Positions 16,935-28,468 of a stretch of 64,000 nt of DNA are shown here, one piece after another. The stretch spans positions 2,418,001-2,482,000 of the forward strand of contig NZ_JAAMPA010000001.1 in NCBI RefSeq assembly GCF_011758655.1. The letters run 5' to 3'. Source of the stretch: Modestobacter marinus (GTDB lineage: Bacteria > Actinomycetota > Actinomycetes > Mycobacteriales > Geodermatophilaceae). Within the stretch, counting starts at the first letter, position 1. Every line of letters begins with the position of its first letter. The notes under the pieces are model-generated. The model made no database searches. It saw only the letters and a list, made by a program, of their open reading frames with translations, and was not told where the DNA came from. A program made the translations under genes and the position numbers.

Positions 16935-17945
16935 GTGGCCGAGCTCGCCGGCATGCCCCCGGAGCGCACCCAGCGGCTGTGGCGGGCCCTGGGCTTCGCC
17001 GACGTCCCCGAGGGCGACCCGGCGTTCACCGACGCCGACGTCCGGGCCCTGGCCCGGCTGTCGGCGCTGATCGACTCGGGCTTCGTCGAGCCCGGCGCCG
17101 AGGCGTCCATCGCCCGCGCCATGGGCCAGTCGCTGTCCCGGCTGGCCGACTGGCAGACCGACATGCTGGGGATGCTGCTCAGCACCTCCCCGGCGGACCC
17201 GGCGACGGCCGAGGCCGCCGCCGTCCGCTCCACCGAGCGGCTGCTGCCGCTGATGCGCGAGCTGCAGGACTACGTCTGGCGCCGGCACCTGGCCGCCAAC
17301 GCCGAGCGGCTGTTCCTCGCCCCGGGCACCGGGGACCGGCGGGAGCTGGCGGTCGGTTTCGCCGACCTCGTGGGCTACACCTCGCGCAGCCGCGGCATGG
17401 GCGGGCGGGAGCTGGGCGCGATGGTCGAGGACTTCGAGGGGCTGGCCGCCGACGTCATCGCCCGGTTCCGCGGCCGGGTGGTGAAGACGGTCGGGGACGG
17501 CGTGCTGTTCACCTGTGCCGACCCGGTGGACGCCGTGGAGATCGCCCTGCTGCTCCCGGACGAGTGGACCGCCGCGGACCGCCCGCCGCTGCGGGTCGGT
17601 GCGGCGTACGGGCCGGTGCTCACCCGGCTCGGCGACGTCTACTCACCGGTGGTCAACCTGGCCAGCCGGCTGACCTCGATCGCCCGGCCCTCGACCGTCC
17701 TGGTCGACCAGCAGCTGGCGCGCGAGCTGCGCGGTGTCCGGGAGTACCGGGTGCGGCCGCTGCGCCGGGTGTCGGTGCGCGGCTACGACAACCTGCGCCC
17801 CTGGCTGGTCCGCCGGGGCAGCCCGGGCGAGGAGGCGCCGGGGGTGACCGCGTTCGAGGAGCTGCTCGACGAGATCGCCGACGACGTCCTCGCGCTGCCC
17901 GAGGACGAGGAGCCGCCCGGCGCGGCCGGCCCCTTCGCCGACTGA
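16935..17945 (+). CDS. Class III adenylate/guanylate cyclase with N-terminal regulatory domain
   Basis: 336 residues from the GTG at 16935. Residues ~1-120 correspond to the helical autoinhibitory domain of Rv1264/Rv2212-type cyclases; residues ~135-310 are the catalytic domain with metal aspartates in VGFADLVGY and KTVGDGVLF and the transition-state motif VNLASRL. It makes a cyclic nucleotide from ATP or GTP; the substrate specificity is not certain. An acidic tail (residues ~300-336) follows. The GTG used has no ribosome site, and similarity appears to extend 5' (RRYTRRQ) past an in-frame TGA at 16842, so the true start is doubtful. The gene may be translated from CTG codons at 16887-16901, by readthrough, or be decaying at its 5' end. 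Confidence 0.75.
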   Translation: MAELAGMPPERTQRLWRALGFADVPEGDPAFTDADVRALARLSALIDSGFVEPGAEASIARAMGQSLSRLADWQTDMLGMLLSTSPADPATAEAAAVRSTERLLPLMRELQDYVWRRHLAANAERLFLAPGTGDRRELAVGFADLVGYTSRSRGMGGRELGAMVEDFEGLAADVIARFRGRVVKTVGDGVLFTCADPVDAVEIALLLPDEWTAADRPPLRVGAAYGPVLTRLGDVYSPVVNLASRLTSIARPSTVLVDQQLARELRGVREYRVRPLRRVSVRGYDNLRPWLVRRGSPGEEAPGVTAFEELLDEIADDVLALPEDEEPPGAAGPFAD

Positions 17946-18001
17946 GGGGTCCACCGGGGCCGCTCACCGGGCGTCCGGTGAGCGGGCGGCACCATGTGCG
18001 G

Positions 18002-19639
<1,638 letters not shown>

Positions 19640-19657
19640 CCACCCCGGGAACGACGC

Positions 19658-19690
19658 CGCCCGCCCGGGACGCAGTGTCCTGGGCGGGCG
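19658..19690 (+). terminator. Terminator after ABC-F gene
   Basis: CGCCCGCCCGGGAC and GTCCTGGGCGGGCG form a 14-bp stem (one G-T pair) with loop GCAGT, 19 bases after the stop. It also lies just past the 3' end of the tRNA on the other strand. Confidence 0.75.
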
Positions 19691-19718
19691 GGGAGTCGCG
19701 GTGCGAGCTGGGCTGGTG

Positions 19719-19790
19719 TGCCCCCGGCAGGATTCGAACCTGCGCCCCTGCCTCCGGAGGGCAGTGCTCTATCCCCTGAGCTACGGGGGC
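19719..19790 (-). tRNA. tRNA-Arg (anticodon CCG)
   Basis: The minus strand folds into a cloverleaf of 72 bases. The acceptor is GCCCCCG/CGGGGGC, the D-arm is GCTC...GAGC, the anticodon stem is CTGCC/GGCAG with loop CTCCGGA (anticodon CCG), and the T-arm is GCAGG-TTCGAAT-CCTGC. The discriminator base is A and no CCA is encoded. It decodes CGG, a very frequent arginine codon in this genome. Confidence 0.95.
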
Positions 19791-19888
19791 TCGTCCGCGT
19801 GTCGTGCTGTCCTGCGATCGTGCTGCGCTCCGCTCCCGCTCGGCGCCCGTGGCACGTTACCAGCCCGCCGGTGCGCTCCCGACAGGGG

Positions 19889-19910
19889 CCCCGTCCCGCC
19901 GGCGACGGGG
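19889..19910 (-). terminator. Terminator of the DUF3105-DUF305 operon
   Basis: CCCCGTC and GACGGGG form a 7-bp stem with an eight-base loop directly adjoining the DUF305 stop codon on the minus strand. Confidence 0.55.
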
Positions 19911-20621
19911 TCAGGGCGCCGGCAGGGGCTCCCCGCCGCGTGCCCGGAGCATCGCCGCCATGGTGGCCGTCTCGGCGCTCTGGGTCTCCGCGATCGACCG
20001 GGCCAGCTGCTCCACGACGTCGACGTCGGAGTGCTCCTGGCCGTACTCGGCCATGGCCAGCCCGCCCTGGTGGTGCCGGATCATCAGCTGCAGGAACATC
20101 CGGTCGAACGCCGTCCCGCTCAGCGAGCGCAGCTCGGCGAGCTCGGCCTCGGTCGCCATGCCGGGCATCAGCGCGGGACTGCCCATGTCGTGGCCGGCCG
20201 CGTCGTCGCCCATGTCGTGTCCGGCCATCTCGGCGTCGGTCATCCAGGCCATGGTCTCGCCACCGTTGAACGGCAGGTCCCACAGGGCCAGCCAGCCCTG
20301 CATCCGGCCCAGCTGGTTGGTCTGGGTGGCGGAGATGTCGAAGGCCAGCTGGCGGATCTCCGGGTCGGTGGTCTCGGTGAGCGCGAGGTTGGCCATCTCC
20401 ACCGCCTGCAGGTGGTGCCGGGACATGTCCCGGGAGAACCCGGCGGCCACCGAGTCGGTGGTGGGCTGCTCGTCGCGCCCGATGCCCAGCGCGACGGCCA
20501 GCCCGCCGCCGGCCACCAGGAGCCCGAGGGCGATCACCGCCACCAGGACGCCGGTCAGCCAGCCGCGGGACCGCCCGGGGCCGGTGGTGCCGCGGTCGTC
20601 GTCGGTTCCGGGATCGGTCAT
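19911..20621 (-). CDS. DUF305 domain protein, membrane anchored
   Basis: 236 residues. A short cytoplasmic N-terminus (1-20) is followed by a single hydrophobic segment (~21-46), then an exported ferritin-like four-helix domain of the DUF305 family. The paired motifs SRHHLQAVEMANLAL and IRHHQGGLAMAEYG carry the conserved His pairs. Between them is a Met/His/Asp-rich loop (AEMAGHDMGDDAAGHDMG) that could bind copper or another metal. The family role is not established; copper-linked contexts are known. It is 37 bases downstream of the DUF3105 gene, in one operon. Confidence 0.85.
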   Translation of the reverse strand: MTDPGTDDDRGTTGPGRSRGWLTGVLVAVIALGLLVAGGGLAVALGIGRDEQPTTDSVAAGFSRDMSRHHLQAVEMANLALTETTDPEIRQLAFDISATQTNQLGRMQGWLALWDLPFNGGETMAWMTDAEMAGHDMGDDAAGHDMGSPALMPGMATEAELAELRSLSGTAFDRMFLQLMIRHHQGGLAMAEYGQEHSDVDVVEQLARSIAETQSAETATMAAMLRARGGEPLPAP

Positions 20622-20658
20622 CGGTTCCTCTCCGGGCGTGCGGCAGGCGGGCGGCGGG

Positions 20659-21456
20659 TCAGGGCGCCGAGGTGGTCTCGGCCGCCGGGGTCGACGTCGT
20701 CGGCGCGTCGGTGGCCATCGCGTCGGTGCCCCGGCTGCCGTCGCCCGCGACCAGCGGGTCCGTGATGAACAGCGGGTTCTCGCAGCTGGCCCCGACCTCG
20801 GGGTAGAACTCGGCGTTGTAGGTCATGAAGTCGGCGTACTGCTGCACCCGGATGTCGTCGGCGGAGTCGACGGTCAGCTGGTGGTTCCACGACTGCAGGC
20901 TGATCGGCGAGCCCAGCCCGGCGTAGGGCGAGAGCATGAGCCCGGACGTGCCCTCGACCAGCTCCTCCAGCGTGGCGAGGTCGCCGTCGGCGATCAGCTC
21001 GGGGTCGTAGGTGATCCAGGTGGCGCCGTGCTCCATGGAGTGGACGGCGTTCTCGTGCCGGATGTCCACGTCGTAGACGGTGCCGGTGCAGTCGGCCCAC
21101 TCGCCGTCGTGCGGGCCGCCGACCGGCGGGCTCTCGGTGTAGCTCACCGGCGTGGTGACGTGCTCCTGGCCGGCGGCGTAGTCGAAGGTCTCCAGGCCGG
21201 TGATCTGGCTGGCCTCGGTGACCTTGTCGGCGTTGGCCTCGTTCACCTGGACGACGGCGTAGCCGATGATGGCCGCGGCGAAGACGACCACCGCGACGGC
21301 CGCGGCGATCAGGCCCCACGGCTTCTGCTGGGTGACCACCGTGGTCGGCGGGCGCGTGCGCCCCCGGCCGCCCGAGCCCTTGCCGGGGACCCGTGACCCC
21401 CCACGGGAAGCGCCGCTGCTCGCGCGGCCGTTCTCGGGCTTGGGGTCCTTGGCCAC
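20659..21456 (-). CDS. DUF3105 domain protein, membrane anchored
   Basis: 265 residues. A basic Gly/Ser/Arg-rich cytoplasmic N-terminus (1-45) is followed by one membrane segment (~46-68) and an exported DUF3105 domain (~100-230) with the family features [30 protein letters not shown] and the two cysteines of ADCTG and GASCENP that probably form a disulfide. A Thr/Ala/Ser-rich tail ends the protein. GTG at 21456 has GAGGAG six bases upstream. It is the first gene of a pair with DUF305, a combination seen beside argS in related actinobacteria. The function is unknown. Confidence 0.85.
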   Translation of the reverse strand: MAKDPKPENGRASSGASRGGSRVPGKGSGGRGRTRPPTTVVTQQKPWGLIAAAVAVVVFAAAIIGYAVVQVNEANADKVTEASQITGLETFDYAAGQEHVTTPVSYTESPPVGGPHDGEWADCTGTVYDVDIRHENAVHSMEHGATWITYDPELIADGDLATLEELVEGTSGLMLSPYAGLGSPISLQSWNHQLTVDSADDIRVQQYADFMTYNAEFYPEVGASCENPLFITDPLVAGDGSRGTDAMATDAPTTSTPAAETTSAP

Positions 21457-21656
21457 TGCCGCTCCTCGCTCGCTGTGCGTCGTGGGCCGCTGTCTCGATG
21501 AGCCAGTGCGTGCCCGCGTCCGTCCCGGGCTGGTCCCGTCCGGCGCGGGCGAGTCTAGGTCGCGGACCTGTGGGCTCCCTGGACGTCGGCGACCCCGGCG
21601 GAGGTGTCCCGGCCCACAGCGCGGCGGGCACGTCGGAACGGGGATGCCCGGCTCCG

Positions 21657-21662
21657 TACGAT
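21657..21662 (+). promoter_or_regulatory. Candidate leaderless promoter of argS
   Basis: TACGAT ends six bases before the GTG at 21669, so transcription would start at or near the start codon. No good -35 hexamer is visible at 17-18 bases. Confidence 0.55.
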
Positions 21663-21668
21663 CGAACG

Positions 21669-23330
21669 GTGACACCCGAGCAGCTCAGCGACGTCGTCCG
21701 GTCCGCAGTCGCGGCGGCCGTGGAGCGCGGCGTGCTCTCCGTCGCCGTCCCCGACGAGGTCGTGATCGAGCGGCCGAAGAACCCCGAGCACGGCGACTAC
21801 GCCACCAACGTGGCGCTCCGGCTGGCCAAGGCCGCCGGTCGCCCGCCGCGGGAGGTCGCCGAGGTGCTCGCCGGCGAGCTGCGCGGCGTCGAGGGCGTCT
21901 CCGCGGTCGACGTCGCCGGGCCCGGCTTCCTCAACGTCACGCTCGCCAAGGACGCCCTGGGCCAGATCGCCGTCCGGGTGGTCGCCGCGGGGGAGGCCTA
22001 CGGGCGCACCGAGGTGCTGGCCGGGCAGCGGCTGAACCTGGAGTTCGTGTCGGCCAACCCGACCGGTCCGGTGCACATCGGCGGCACCCGGTGGGCCGCC
22101 GTCGGCGACGCCCTCGGCCGGCTGCTGACCGCCAGCGGCGCGCAGGTGACCCGGGAGTACTACTTCAACGACGCCGGCGCGCAGATCGACCGCTTCGCGC
22201 TGAGCCTGATGGCGGCGGCGCACGGCCGGCCGGTGCCCGAGGACGGCTACGCCGGGGACTACATCGGTGAGATCGCCGGCCAGGTGGTCGCCGCCGAGCC
22301 CGGGGTCCTGGAGCTGCCCGAGGCCGACCAGCAGGAACGGTTCCGGGTGCTCGGCGTCGACCTGATGTTCGCCGAGATCAAGCGCACGCTGGCCGACTTC
22401 GGCGTCGCCTTCGACGTGTACTTCAGCGAGCGCACCCTGCACGAGACCGGCGCGCTGGAGAAGGCGGTGGCCCGGCTGCGCGAGCAGGGCCACGTCTTCG
22501 AGGCCGACGGCGCGGTCTGGCTGCGGACGACGACCTTCGGCGACGACAAGGACCGGGTGCTGGTCAAGAGCGACGGCGAGACGACCTACTTCGCCGCCGA
22601 CTGCGCCTACTACCTGGACAAGCGCGAGCGCGGCTTCGACAAGGTCGTGATCATGCTGGGCGCCGACCACCACGGCTACATCGGCCGGTACAAGGCGCTG
22701 GTGGCCGCCCTCGGTGACGACCCGGACGTCAACCTGGAGATCCTGATCGGCCAGCTGGTGAACCTCGTCCGGGACGGGGAGCCGCTGCGGATGAGCAAGC
22801 GCGCTGGCACGGTGGTGCTGCTGGAGGACCTGGTCGCCGCCGTCGGGGCCGACGCCGCCCGGTACGCGCTGGCCCGGGCCTCGGTCGACCAGCAGATCGA
22901 CCTGGACCTGGACCTGTGGAGCCGGCAGACCAACGACAACCCGGTCTTCTACGTCCAGTACGCCCACGCCCGGATCTCCTCGCTGCTGCGCGGCGCCGCC
23001 GACCTCGGCCTGCCGCTCGGCGAGGCCGGCGACGTGGACACCGCGGCGCTGGCCCACCAGCGCGAGGGCGACCTGCTCCGGGCACTGGGGGAGTTCCCCC
23101 GGGTGGTGGCCTCGGCCGCGGAGCTGCGGGCCCCGCACCGGGTGGCCCGCTACCTGGAGGAGCTGGCCGGCACCTACCACCGGTTCTACGACTCCTGCCG
23201 GGTGCTGCCGCGCGGTGACGAGGAGGCCACCCCGGTGACCACGGCCCGGCTGTGGCTGTGCGCCGCGACCGCCACCGTCCTGCGCAACGGCCTGGCCGTG
23301 CTCGGCGTCTCCGCCCCGGAGCGGATGTGA
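21669..23330 (+). CDS. argS: Arginyl-tRNA synthetase
   Basis: 553 residues, the usual class I length. It charges tRNA-Arg with arginine. The HIGH signature is HIGG (His136, in [15 protein letters not shown]), the KMSKS loop is represented by MSKR (Met375), and the C-terminal DALR anticodon-binding domain (~residues 435-553) is present. The N-terminal additional domain begins at [13 protein letters not shown] at 21669 follows a TACGAT box directly. The lysA GTG overlaps its stop (GTGA), so argS and lysA are coupled. Confidence 0.96.
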   Translation: MTPEQLSDVVRSAVAAAVERGVLSVAVPDEVVIERPKNPEHGDYATNVALRLAKAAGRPPREVAEVLAGELRGVEGVSAVDVAGPGFLNVTLAKDALGQIAVRVVAAGEAYGRTEVLAGQRLNLEFVSANPTGPVHIGGTRWAAVGDALGRLLTASGAQVTREYYFNDAGAQIDRFALSLMAAAHGRPVPEDGYAGDYIGEIAGQVVAAEPGVLELPEADQQERFRVLGVDLMFAEIKRTLADFGVAFDVYFSERTLHETGALEKAVARLREQGHVFEADGAVWLRTTTFGDDKDRVLVKSDGETTYFAADCAYYLDKRERGFDKVVIMLGADHHGYIGRYKALVAALGDDPDVNLEILIGQLVNLVRDGEPLRMSKRAGTVVLLEDLVAAVGADAARYALARASVDQQIDLDLDLWSRQTNDNPVFYVQYAHARISSLLRGAADLGLPLGEAGDVDTAALAHQREGDLLRALGEFPRVVASAAELRAPHRVARYLEELAGTYHRFYDSCRVLPRGDEEATPVTTARLWLCAATATVLRNGLAVLGVSAPERM

Positions 23331-24820
23331 GGGCGCACCCGGCGGGCCCGCTGCACGGGAACATCGCGCCGCCCCCGGCGGCCGGCCCGGCACCGGCGGA
23401 CCTGGGCGTGCTCGACCCGCAGGTGTGGCCGCGGTCGGCCCGGCGGGTCGACGGCGAGCTGGAGCTGGGCGGCCGCCGGGTGACCGACCTGGCCCGCGAG
23501 CACGGCACGCCGCTGTTCGTGCTGGACGAGGGCGACTTCCGCGGCCGGGCCGCCGACTTCGCCGGCGCCTTCGCCGACGCCGACGTGCACTACGCCTCCA
23601 AGGCGTTCCTCTGCGGCCAGGTGGCCCGCTGGATCGCCGACGACGGCCTGCACCTGGACGCCTGCAGCGGCAACGAGCTCGCGGTCGCGCTGGCCGCCGG
23701 CTTCCCGGCCGAGCGGATCGCGCTGCACGGCAACAACAAGTCGCTGCTCGAGCTGCATCTCGCGGTCGACGCCGGGATCGGCCACGTCGTGCTGGACTCC
23801 TTCGACGAGATCGACCGGCTGGTGCCGCTCGGGGAGGCCCGGGTGGCCGCCGGGGGTGCGCCGGTGCCGGTGCTCATCCGGTCGACGGTCGGCATCGAGG
23901 CGCACACCCACGAGTTCATCGCCACCGCCCACGAGGACCAGAAGTTCGGCTTCTCGCTGGCCACCGGTGACGCCCTCACCGCAGCGGTCCGGGTGATCCG
24001 CGAGCCGGGCCTGCACCTGGCCGGGCTGCACAGCCACATCGGCTCGCAGATCTTCGACACGGCCGGCTTCGAGGCCGCCGCGCACCGGGTCGTCGGCCTG
24101 CTCGGCCAGGTGCACCAGGCCACCGGTGAGGTGCTCGGCGAGCTCAACCTCGGCGGCGGGTTCGGCATCGCCTACCTCTCCGAGGACGACCCGGTCAGCC
24201 CCGAGGACGTCGCGGTGCGGCTGCGGGCGGTCATCGCCGCCGAGTGCGCCGCCCTGGGGCTGCCGGTGCCGCGGCTGGCCGTCGAGCCGGGCCGGGCGAT
24301 CGCCGGCCCCGGCACCGTCACGCTCTACGAGATCGGCACCATCAAGCCGGTGCGGCTCGGGGCCAGCGGCGCCCCGGGCACCCCGCTGGTGCGCAACTAC
24401 GTGTCCGTCGACGGCGGGATGAGCGACAACATCCGCACCGCCCTCTACGACGCCAGCTACACCTGCGTGCTGGCCAACCGCAGCTCCGACGCCCCGCCGG
24501 CGCTCTGCCGCGTGGTCGGCAAGCACTGCGAGAGCGGCGACGTGCTGGTCCGTGACCTGTGGCTGCCGTCGGACGTCCAGCCCGGCGACCTGCTGGCGGT
24601 CGCCGCGACCGGCGCCTACTGCTGGTCGATGGCGAGCAACTACAACTACCTGCTGAAGCCGCCGGTGGTCGCCGTGCGGGACGGGGTGGCCACCGAGATC
24701 GTCCGGCGTCAGACACTGTCCGACGTGTTCGCCCTCGACGCCGTCCTCGCCGACGTGCCCGCCCCCAGCCCGGCGATCGACCAGCCGGCGCCCGAGCACG
24801 CCGCAGGAGCCCAGTCGTGA
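23327..24820 (+). CDS. lysA: Diaminopimelate decarboxylase
   Basis: 497 residues. It removes CO2 from meso-diaminopimelate to give lysine. The PLP lysine is Lys92 in [10 protein letters not shown]; other family motifs are [19 protein letters not shown], the cross-subunit CESGD and the C-terminal [10 protein letters not shown]. The start is the GTG overlapping the argS stop. The hom gene overlaps its stop in turn (GTGA), so argS-lysA-hom are coupled. Slightly longer than the ~450-residue norm because of a 30-residue N-terminal extension and an Ala/Pro-rich tail. Confidence 0.96.
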   Translation: MRAHPAGPLHGNIAPPPAAGPAPADLGVLDPQVWPRSARRVDGELELGGRRVTDLAREHGTPLFVLDEGDFRGRAADFAGAFADADVHYASKAFLCGQVARWIADDGLHLDACSGNELAVALAAGFPAERIALHGNNKSLLELHLAVDAGIGHVVLDSFDEIDRLVPLGEARVAAGGAPVPVLIRSTVGIEAHTHEFIATAHEDQKFGFSLATGDALTAAVRVIREPGLHLAGLHSHIGSQIFDTAGFEAAAHRVVGLLGQVHQATGEVLGELNLGGGFGIAYLSEDDPVSPEDVAVRLRAVIAAECAALGLPVPRLAVEPGRAIAGPGTVTLYEIGTIKPVRLGASGAPGTPLVRNYVSVDGGMSDNIRTALYDASYTCVLANRSSDAPPALCRVVGKHCESGDVLVRDLWLPSDVQPGDLLAVAATGAYCWSMASNYNYLLKPPVVAVRDGVATEIVRRQTLSDVFALDAVLADVPAPSPAIDQPAPEHAAGAQS

Positions 24821-26112
24821 GCGATTCCCTGAAGGTGGCCCTGCTGGGCTGCGGCACGGTGGGCGGCGCCGTCCTGCGGCTGCTGTCCGAGCAGTCCGAG
24901 GACCTCACCGCGCGCATCGGGCGCCGGGTGGAGGTCGCCGGGGTCGCCGTCCGCCGTCCCGACCGGCACCCCGAGGTGCCTGCCGAGCTGCTGACCACCG
25001 ACGCCGAGGAACTGGTCACCCGGCCCGACGTCGACCTGGTGGTCGAGGTGATCGGTGGCATCGAGCCGGCCCGCACGCTGCTGCTGGCCGCCATCGGCGC
25101 CGGGAAGTCGGTGGTGAGCGCCAACAAGGCGCTGCTGGCCGAGGACGGCGTGGCGCTGCACGCCGCGGCCGCCGAGGCCGGTGTCGACCTGTACTACGAG
25201 GCCGCGGTCGCCGGGGCGATCCCGCTGCTGCGCCCGCTGCGCGAGTCGCTGGCCGGTGACCAGCTCCGCCGGGTGGTCGGCATCGTCAACGGGACGACGA
25301 ACTACATCCTCTCCCGGATGGTCGAGACCGGCGCCGGGTTCGGTGAGGCCCTGGCCGAGGCGACCGACGCCGGGTTCGCCGAGGCCGACCCGACCGCCGA
25401 CGTCGACGGGTTCGACGCCGCGGCCAAGGCGGCCATCCTGGCCTCGCTGGCCTTCCACTCCCCGGTCACCGCCGCCGACGTCCACCGCGAGGGCATCTCC
25501 GCGGTGTCGGCGACCGACGTCGCCCGGGCCGCCGAGATCGGCTGCACGGTCAAGCTGCTGGCGATCTGCGAACGGGTCGCGGGCAGCGACGGCGCCGACG
25601 ACTCCGTCGCCGTCCGGGTGCACCCGGCGATGATCCCGACCACCCATCCGCTGGCCGCGGTGGGCGGGGCGTTCAACGCCGTCTTCGTCGAGGCCGAGGC
25701 GGCCGGTGAGCTGATGTTCTACGGCCAGGGCGCCGGTGGGCAGCCCACCGCCAGTGCGGTGCTGGGCGACCTGGTCGCGGTCGCCCGCAACCGGGTGGCC
25801 GGTGTCGCCGGGCCGGGGACGACGGGCTACGCCGGCCTCGCCGTGCGGCCGATGGCCGACACCCCGACCCGCTACCACGTGAGCCTCGACGTCGCCGACA
25901 AGCCCGGTGTGCTGGCGACCGTCGCGCACGAGTTCGCCGCGCAGGGCGTCAGCATCGCCACCGTCCGCCAGGACGGGCACGGCGACGCCGCCACGCTGGT
26001 GATCGTGACCCACCGGGCCCCCGACGCGGCGCTGGCCACGACGGTCGCCCGGCTGCGGGAGATGTCGGCCGTCCGCGGCGTGACCAGCGTGCTGCGGGTG
26101 GAGGGGCTGTGA
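24817..26112 (+). CDS. hom: Homoserine dehydrogenase
   Basis: 431 residues. It reduces aspartate semialdehyde to homoserine, the branch point to threonine and methionine. The NAD(P) fold is [11 protein letters not shown] near the N-terminus, the catalytic core contains [24 protein letters not shown] and [16 protein letters not shown], and residues ~350-431 form an ACT domain ([21 protein letters not shown]) for threonine feedback. GTG at 24817 overlaps the lysA stop. It is followed by thrC and thrB in pathway order. Confidence 0.96.
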   Translation: MSDSLKVALLGCGTVGGAVLRLLSEQSEDLTARIGRRVEVAGVAVRRPDRHPEVPAELLTTDAEELVTRPDVDLVVEVIGGIEPARTLLLAAIGAGKSVVSANKALLAEDGVALHAAAAEAGVDLYYEAAVAGAIPLLRPLRESLAGDQLRRVVGIVNGTTNYILSRMVETGAGFGEALAEATDAGFAEADPTADVDGFDAAAKAAILASLAFHSPVTAADVHREGISAVSATDVARAAEIGCTVKLLAICERVAGSDGADDSVAVRVHPAMIPTTHPLAAVGGAFNAVFVEAEAAGELMFYGQGAGGQPTASAVLGDLVAVARNRVAGVAGPGTTGYAGLAVRPMADTPTRYHVSLDVADKPGVLATVAHEFAAQGVSIATVRQDGHGDAATLVIVTHRAPDAALATTVARLREMSAVRGVTSVLRVEGL

Positions 26113-26143
26113 GCGGAACGTCCCGCGGAGGCGAACGGGTGAT

Positions 26144-27253
26144 GTGGTCATGAGCGCTGGACTCCCGACGGGCCTGCGGGCCCCCGTCTCGCCGTACTGG
26201 CCGGGGCTGATCGAGGCCTACCGGGACCGGCTGCCGGTGAGCGCCGCGACCCCGGTGGTCACGCTGCAGGAGGGCGCCACGCCGCTGCTGCCCGCGCCGG
26301 AGCTGTCCCGCCGCACCGGGTGCGACGTCTGGCTGAAGGTCGAGGGCGCCAACCCCACGGGGTCGTTCAAGGACCGCGGCATGACCATGGCCATCTCCAA
26401 GGCCGTGGAGGAGGGCGCGCAGGCGGTGATCTGCGCCTCCACCGGCAACACCAGTGCGAGTGCCGCGGCCTACGCCGCGCGCGCCGGGCTGGTCTGTGCG
26501 GTGCTGGTGCCGCAGGGCAAGATCGCCACCGGCAAGCTCGCCCAGGCGCTGGTGCACGGCGCGAAGCTGCTGCAGGTCGAGGGCAACTTCGACGACTGCC
26601 TGGCGCTGGCCAGCAAGCTGGCGATCGACTACCCGGTCAGCCTGGTCAACAGCGTCAACCAGTACCGGATCGAGGGCCAGAAGACGGCGTCGTTCGAGAT
26701 CGTCGACGTGCTCGGCGACGCACCCGACGTGCATTGCCTGCCGGTCGGCAACGCGGGCAACATCACCGCCTACTGGCAGGGCTACCGCGAGTACCGCGAC
26801 ACGTCGGAGACCCCCGGCCCGGCGACCCGCACCCCGGCGATGTGGGGCTTCCAGGCGGCCGGCGCGGCACCGATCGTCACCGGCAAGGTCGTCGAGCAGC
26901 CCAGCACGATCGCCACCGCCATCCGGATCGGCAACCCGGCGTCCTGGACGAAGGCGCTGGACGCGCGGGACACCTCCGGTGGCCGGATCGACGCCGTCAC
27001 CGACCGGGCGATCCTCGCCGCCTACCGGCTGCTGGCCCGCAGCGAGGCGGTCTTCGTCGAGCCGGCGTCGGCCGCGTCGGTGGCCGGTCTGCTGCAGGTG
27101 GCCGAGGCCGGTGGGCTCGAGCCGGGGCAGCGGGTCGTCTGCACCGTGACCGGCAACGGCCTCAAGGACCCGGAGTGGGCGATCTCCGGTGCGCCCGCAC
27201 CGGTCACCATCCCGGTCGACGCGGCCGCCGCCGCGGCGCAGCTGGGGCTCTGA
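26144..27253 (+). CDS. thrC: Threonine synthase
   Basis: 369 residues, the short PLP fold-type II form. It converts O-phosphohomoserine to threonine. The PLP lysine is Lys76 in PTGSFKDRG; the phosphate-binding loop is GNAGN. The gene lies 31 bases after hom. GGAGG stands 12 bases before GTG at 26144; ATG two codons later (26150) is the other candidate. thrB starts on the base after its stop. Confidence 0.95.
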   Translation: MVMSAGLPTGLRAPVSPYWPGLIEAYRDRLPVSAATPVVTLQEGATPLLPAPELSRRTGCDVWLKVEGANPTGSFKDRGMTMAISKAVEEGAQAVICASTGNTSASAAAYAARAGLVCAVLVPQGKIATGKLAQALVHGAKLLQVEGNFDDCLALASKLAIDYPVSLVNSVNQYRIEGQKTASFEIVDVLGDAPDVHCLPVGNAGNITAYWQGYREYRDTSETPGPATRTPAMWGFQAAGAAPIVTGKVVEQPSTIATAIRIGNPASWTKALDARDTSGGRIDAVTDRAILAAYRLLARSEAVFVEPASAASVAGLLQVAEAGGLEPGQRVVCTVTGNGLKDPEWAISGAPAPVTIPVDAAAAAAQLGL

Positions 27254-28234
27254 GTGGAGCAGGCTGCGGCCGTCCGGATCCGCGTCCCGGCGACGAGCGC
27301 GAACCTCGGTCCGGCCTACGACTGCGCCGGGCTGGCGCTGTCCTGCTGGGACTCCCTCGACGTCGCCGTCACCGACGGTGGGCTGACCGTCGAGGTGAGC
27401 GGCGCCGGCGCCGGCGAGCTGCCGACCGACGAGTCGCACCTGGTGGTGCGGGCGTTCCGCGCCGCCTCCGCCGAGCTGGGGTGGACGCCGCCCGGCCTGC
27501 GGTTGTCCGCGCGCAACACCATCCCGCAGGGGCGGGGGATGGGCTCCTCCGCCGCCGCGGTGACCGCCGGCGTGCTGGCCGCCTGGGCGCTGTGCCCCGA
27601 CGTCGCCGAGGTCGACGACGATGCGGTGCTCCGGCTCTGCTCGGAGCTGGAGGGGCACCCCGACAACGTCGCCCCCTGCCTGCTCGGTGGGGCCACGCTG
27701 TCCTGGACGACGGCCTCCGGCGCCCGCGCCGCGCGGCTGGCCGTCGACCCGCGGATCGCCCCGGTGCTGTTCGTCCCGAGCACCACGCTGGCCACGCACC
27801 TGGCCCGGGAGCTGCTGCCCGCGTCCGTGCCGCACGCCGACGCCGCGCACGCCGCCGGCCGCTCCGCGCTCCTGGTGCACGCGCTCACCCGTGACCCGGC
27901 GCTGCTCCTCGAGGGCACCGAGGACCGGCTGCACCAGGCGCAGCGAGCACCGGCCATGCCCGAGAGCGCGACCCTGCTGGCCCGGCTGCGGGCCGACGGG
28001 CACGCCGCCGTCGTCTCCGGCGCCGGCCCGTGCGTGCTGGCGCTGGCGGTGCTCGGCCCCGACGAGGACGCCGCTGCGCCGGCTGCTGCCGCGCAGGTCA
28101 GGGCCCTGCAGGAAGCCACACCGGCCGGGTGGGAGTGCCGGCCGCTGCCCGTCGACCCCACCGGCGCGGTCGTCACCCCGCTGCCCGTTGATCACGATGC
28201 GGTATCGTCTCCGGCGCTCGGAACACATCCGTGA
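27254..28234 (+). CDS. thrB: Homoserine kinase
   Basis: 326 residues, GHMP kinase fold. It phosphorylates homoserine to make the substrate of ThrC. The ATP loop is PQGRGMGSSAAAV near residue 90; the N-terminal VPATSANLGPAYDCAG and the C-terminal GAGPCVLAL are family motifs. GTG at 27254 begins immediately after the thrC TGA, so translation is coupled. The rho promoter candidate starts just past its end. Confidence 0.95.
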   Translation: MEQAAAVRIRVPATSANLGPAYDCAGLALSCWDSLDVAVTDGGLTVEVSGAGAGELPTDESHLVVRAFRAASAELGWTPPGLRLSARNTIPQGRGMGSSAAAVTAGVLAAWALCPDVAEVDDDAVLRLCSELEGHPDNVAPCLLGGATLSWTTASGARAARLAVDPRIAPVLFVPSTTLATHLARELLPASVPHADAAHAAGRSALLVHALTRDPALLLEGTEDRLHQAQRAPAMPESATLLARLRADGHAAVVSGAGPCVLALAVLGPDEDAAAPAAAAQVRALQEATPAGWECRPLPVDPTGAVVTPLPVDHDAVSSPALGTHP

Positions 28235-28243
28235 CGGACTGTG

Positions 28244-28273
28244 TTGTGAGCACTGTGAGCCTGTGTCTAGGCT
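28244..28273 (+). promoter_or_regulatory. Candidate rho promoter
   Basis: TTGTGA (28244-28249), 18 bases, then TAGGCT (28268-28273). It would give a leader of about 190 bases before the rho GTG. Confidence 0.55.
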
Positions 28274-28279
28274 GACGAC

Positions 28280-28468
28280 GTAGCCGCCTCCGGGCGAGCC
28301 TCACGCGAGGCGTTGCAGACGGTCGATCCGTCGCCGCTGAACCCCTCGCATCCACGAACCCGAGCACTCCCTGCCGATCCGACGAGTCCAGTACCGGGCT
28401 CTCGCGTCCCGGGGCCGGGTCACCTCCTGCGCTGGTAGGCGCAGGTCACCGCAGGGAAGGACCTGTAC
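28280..28468 (+). other. rho 5' leader with hairpin
   Basis: No open gene fits in this stretch. Near its 3' end CCTGCGC (28426-28432) pairs with GCGCAGG (28439-28445) around a six-base loop, and GGTCACC occurs on both sides of the stem. Rho genes are often autoregulated by termination in the leader; whether this happens here is an inference. Confidence 0.45.
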
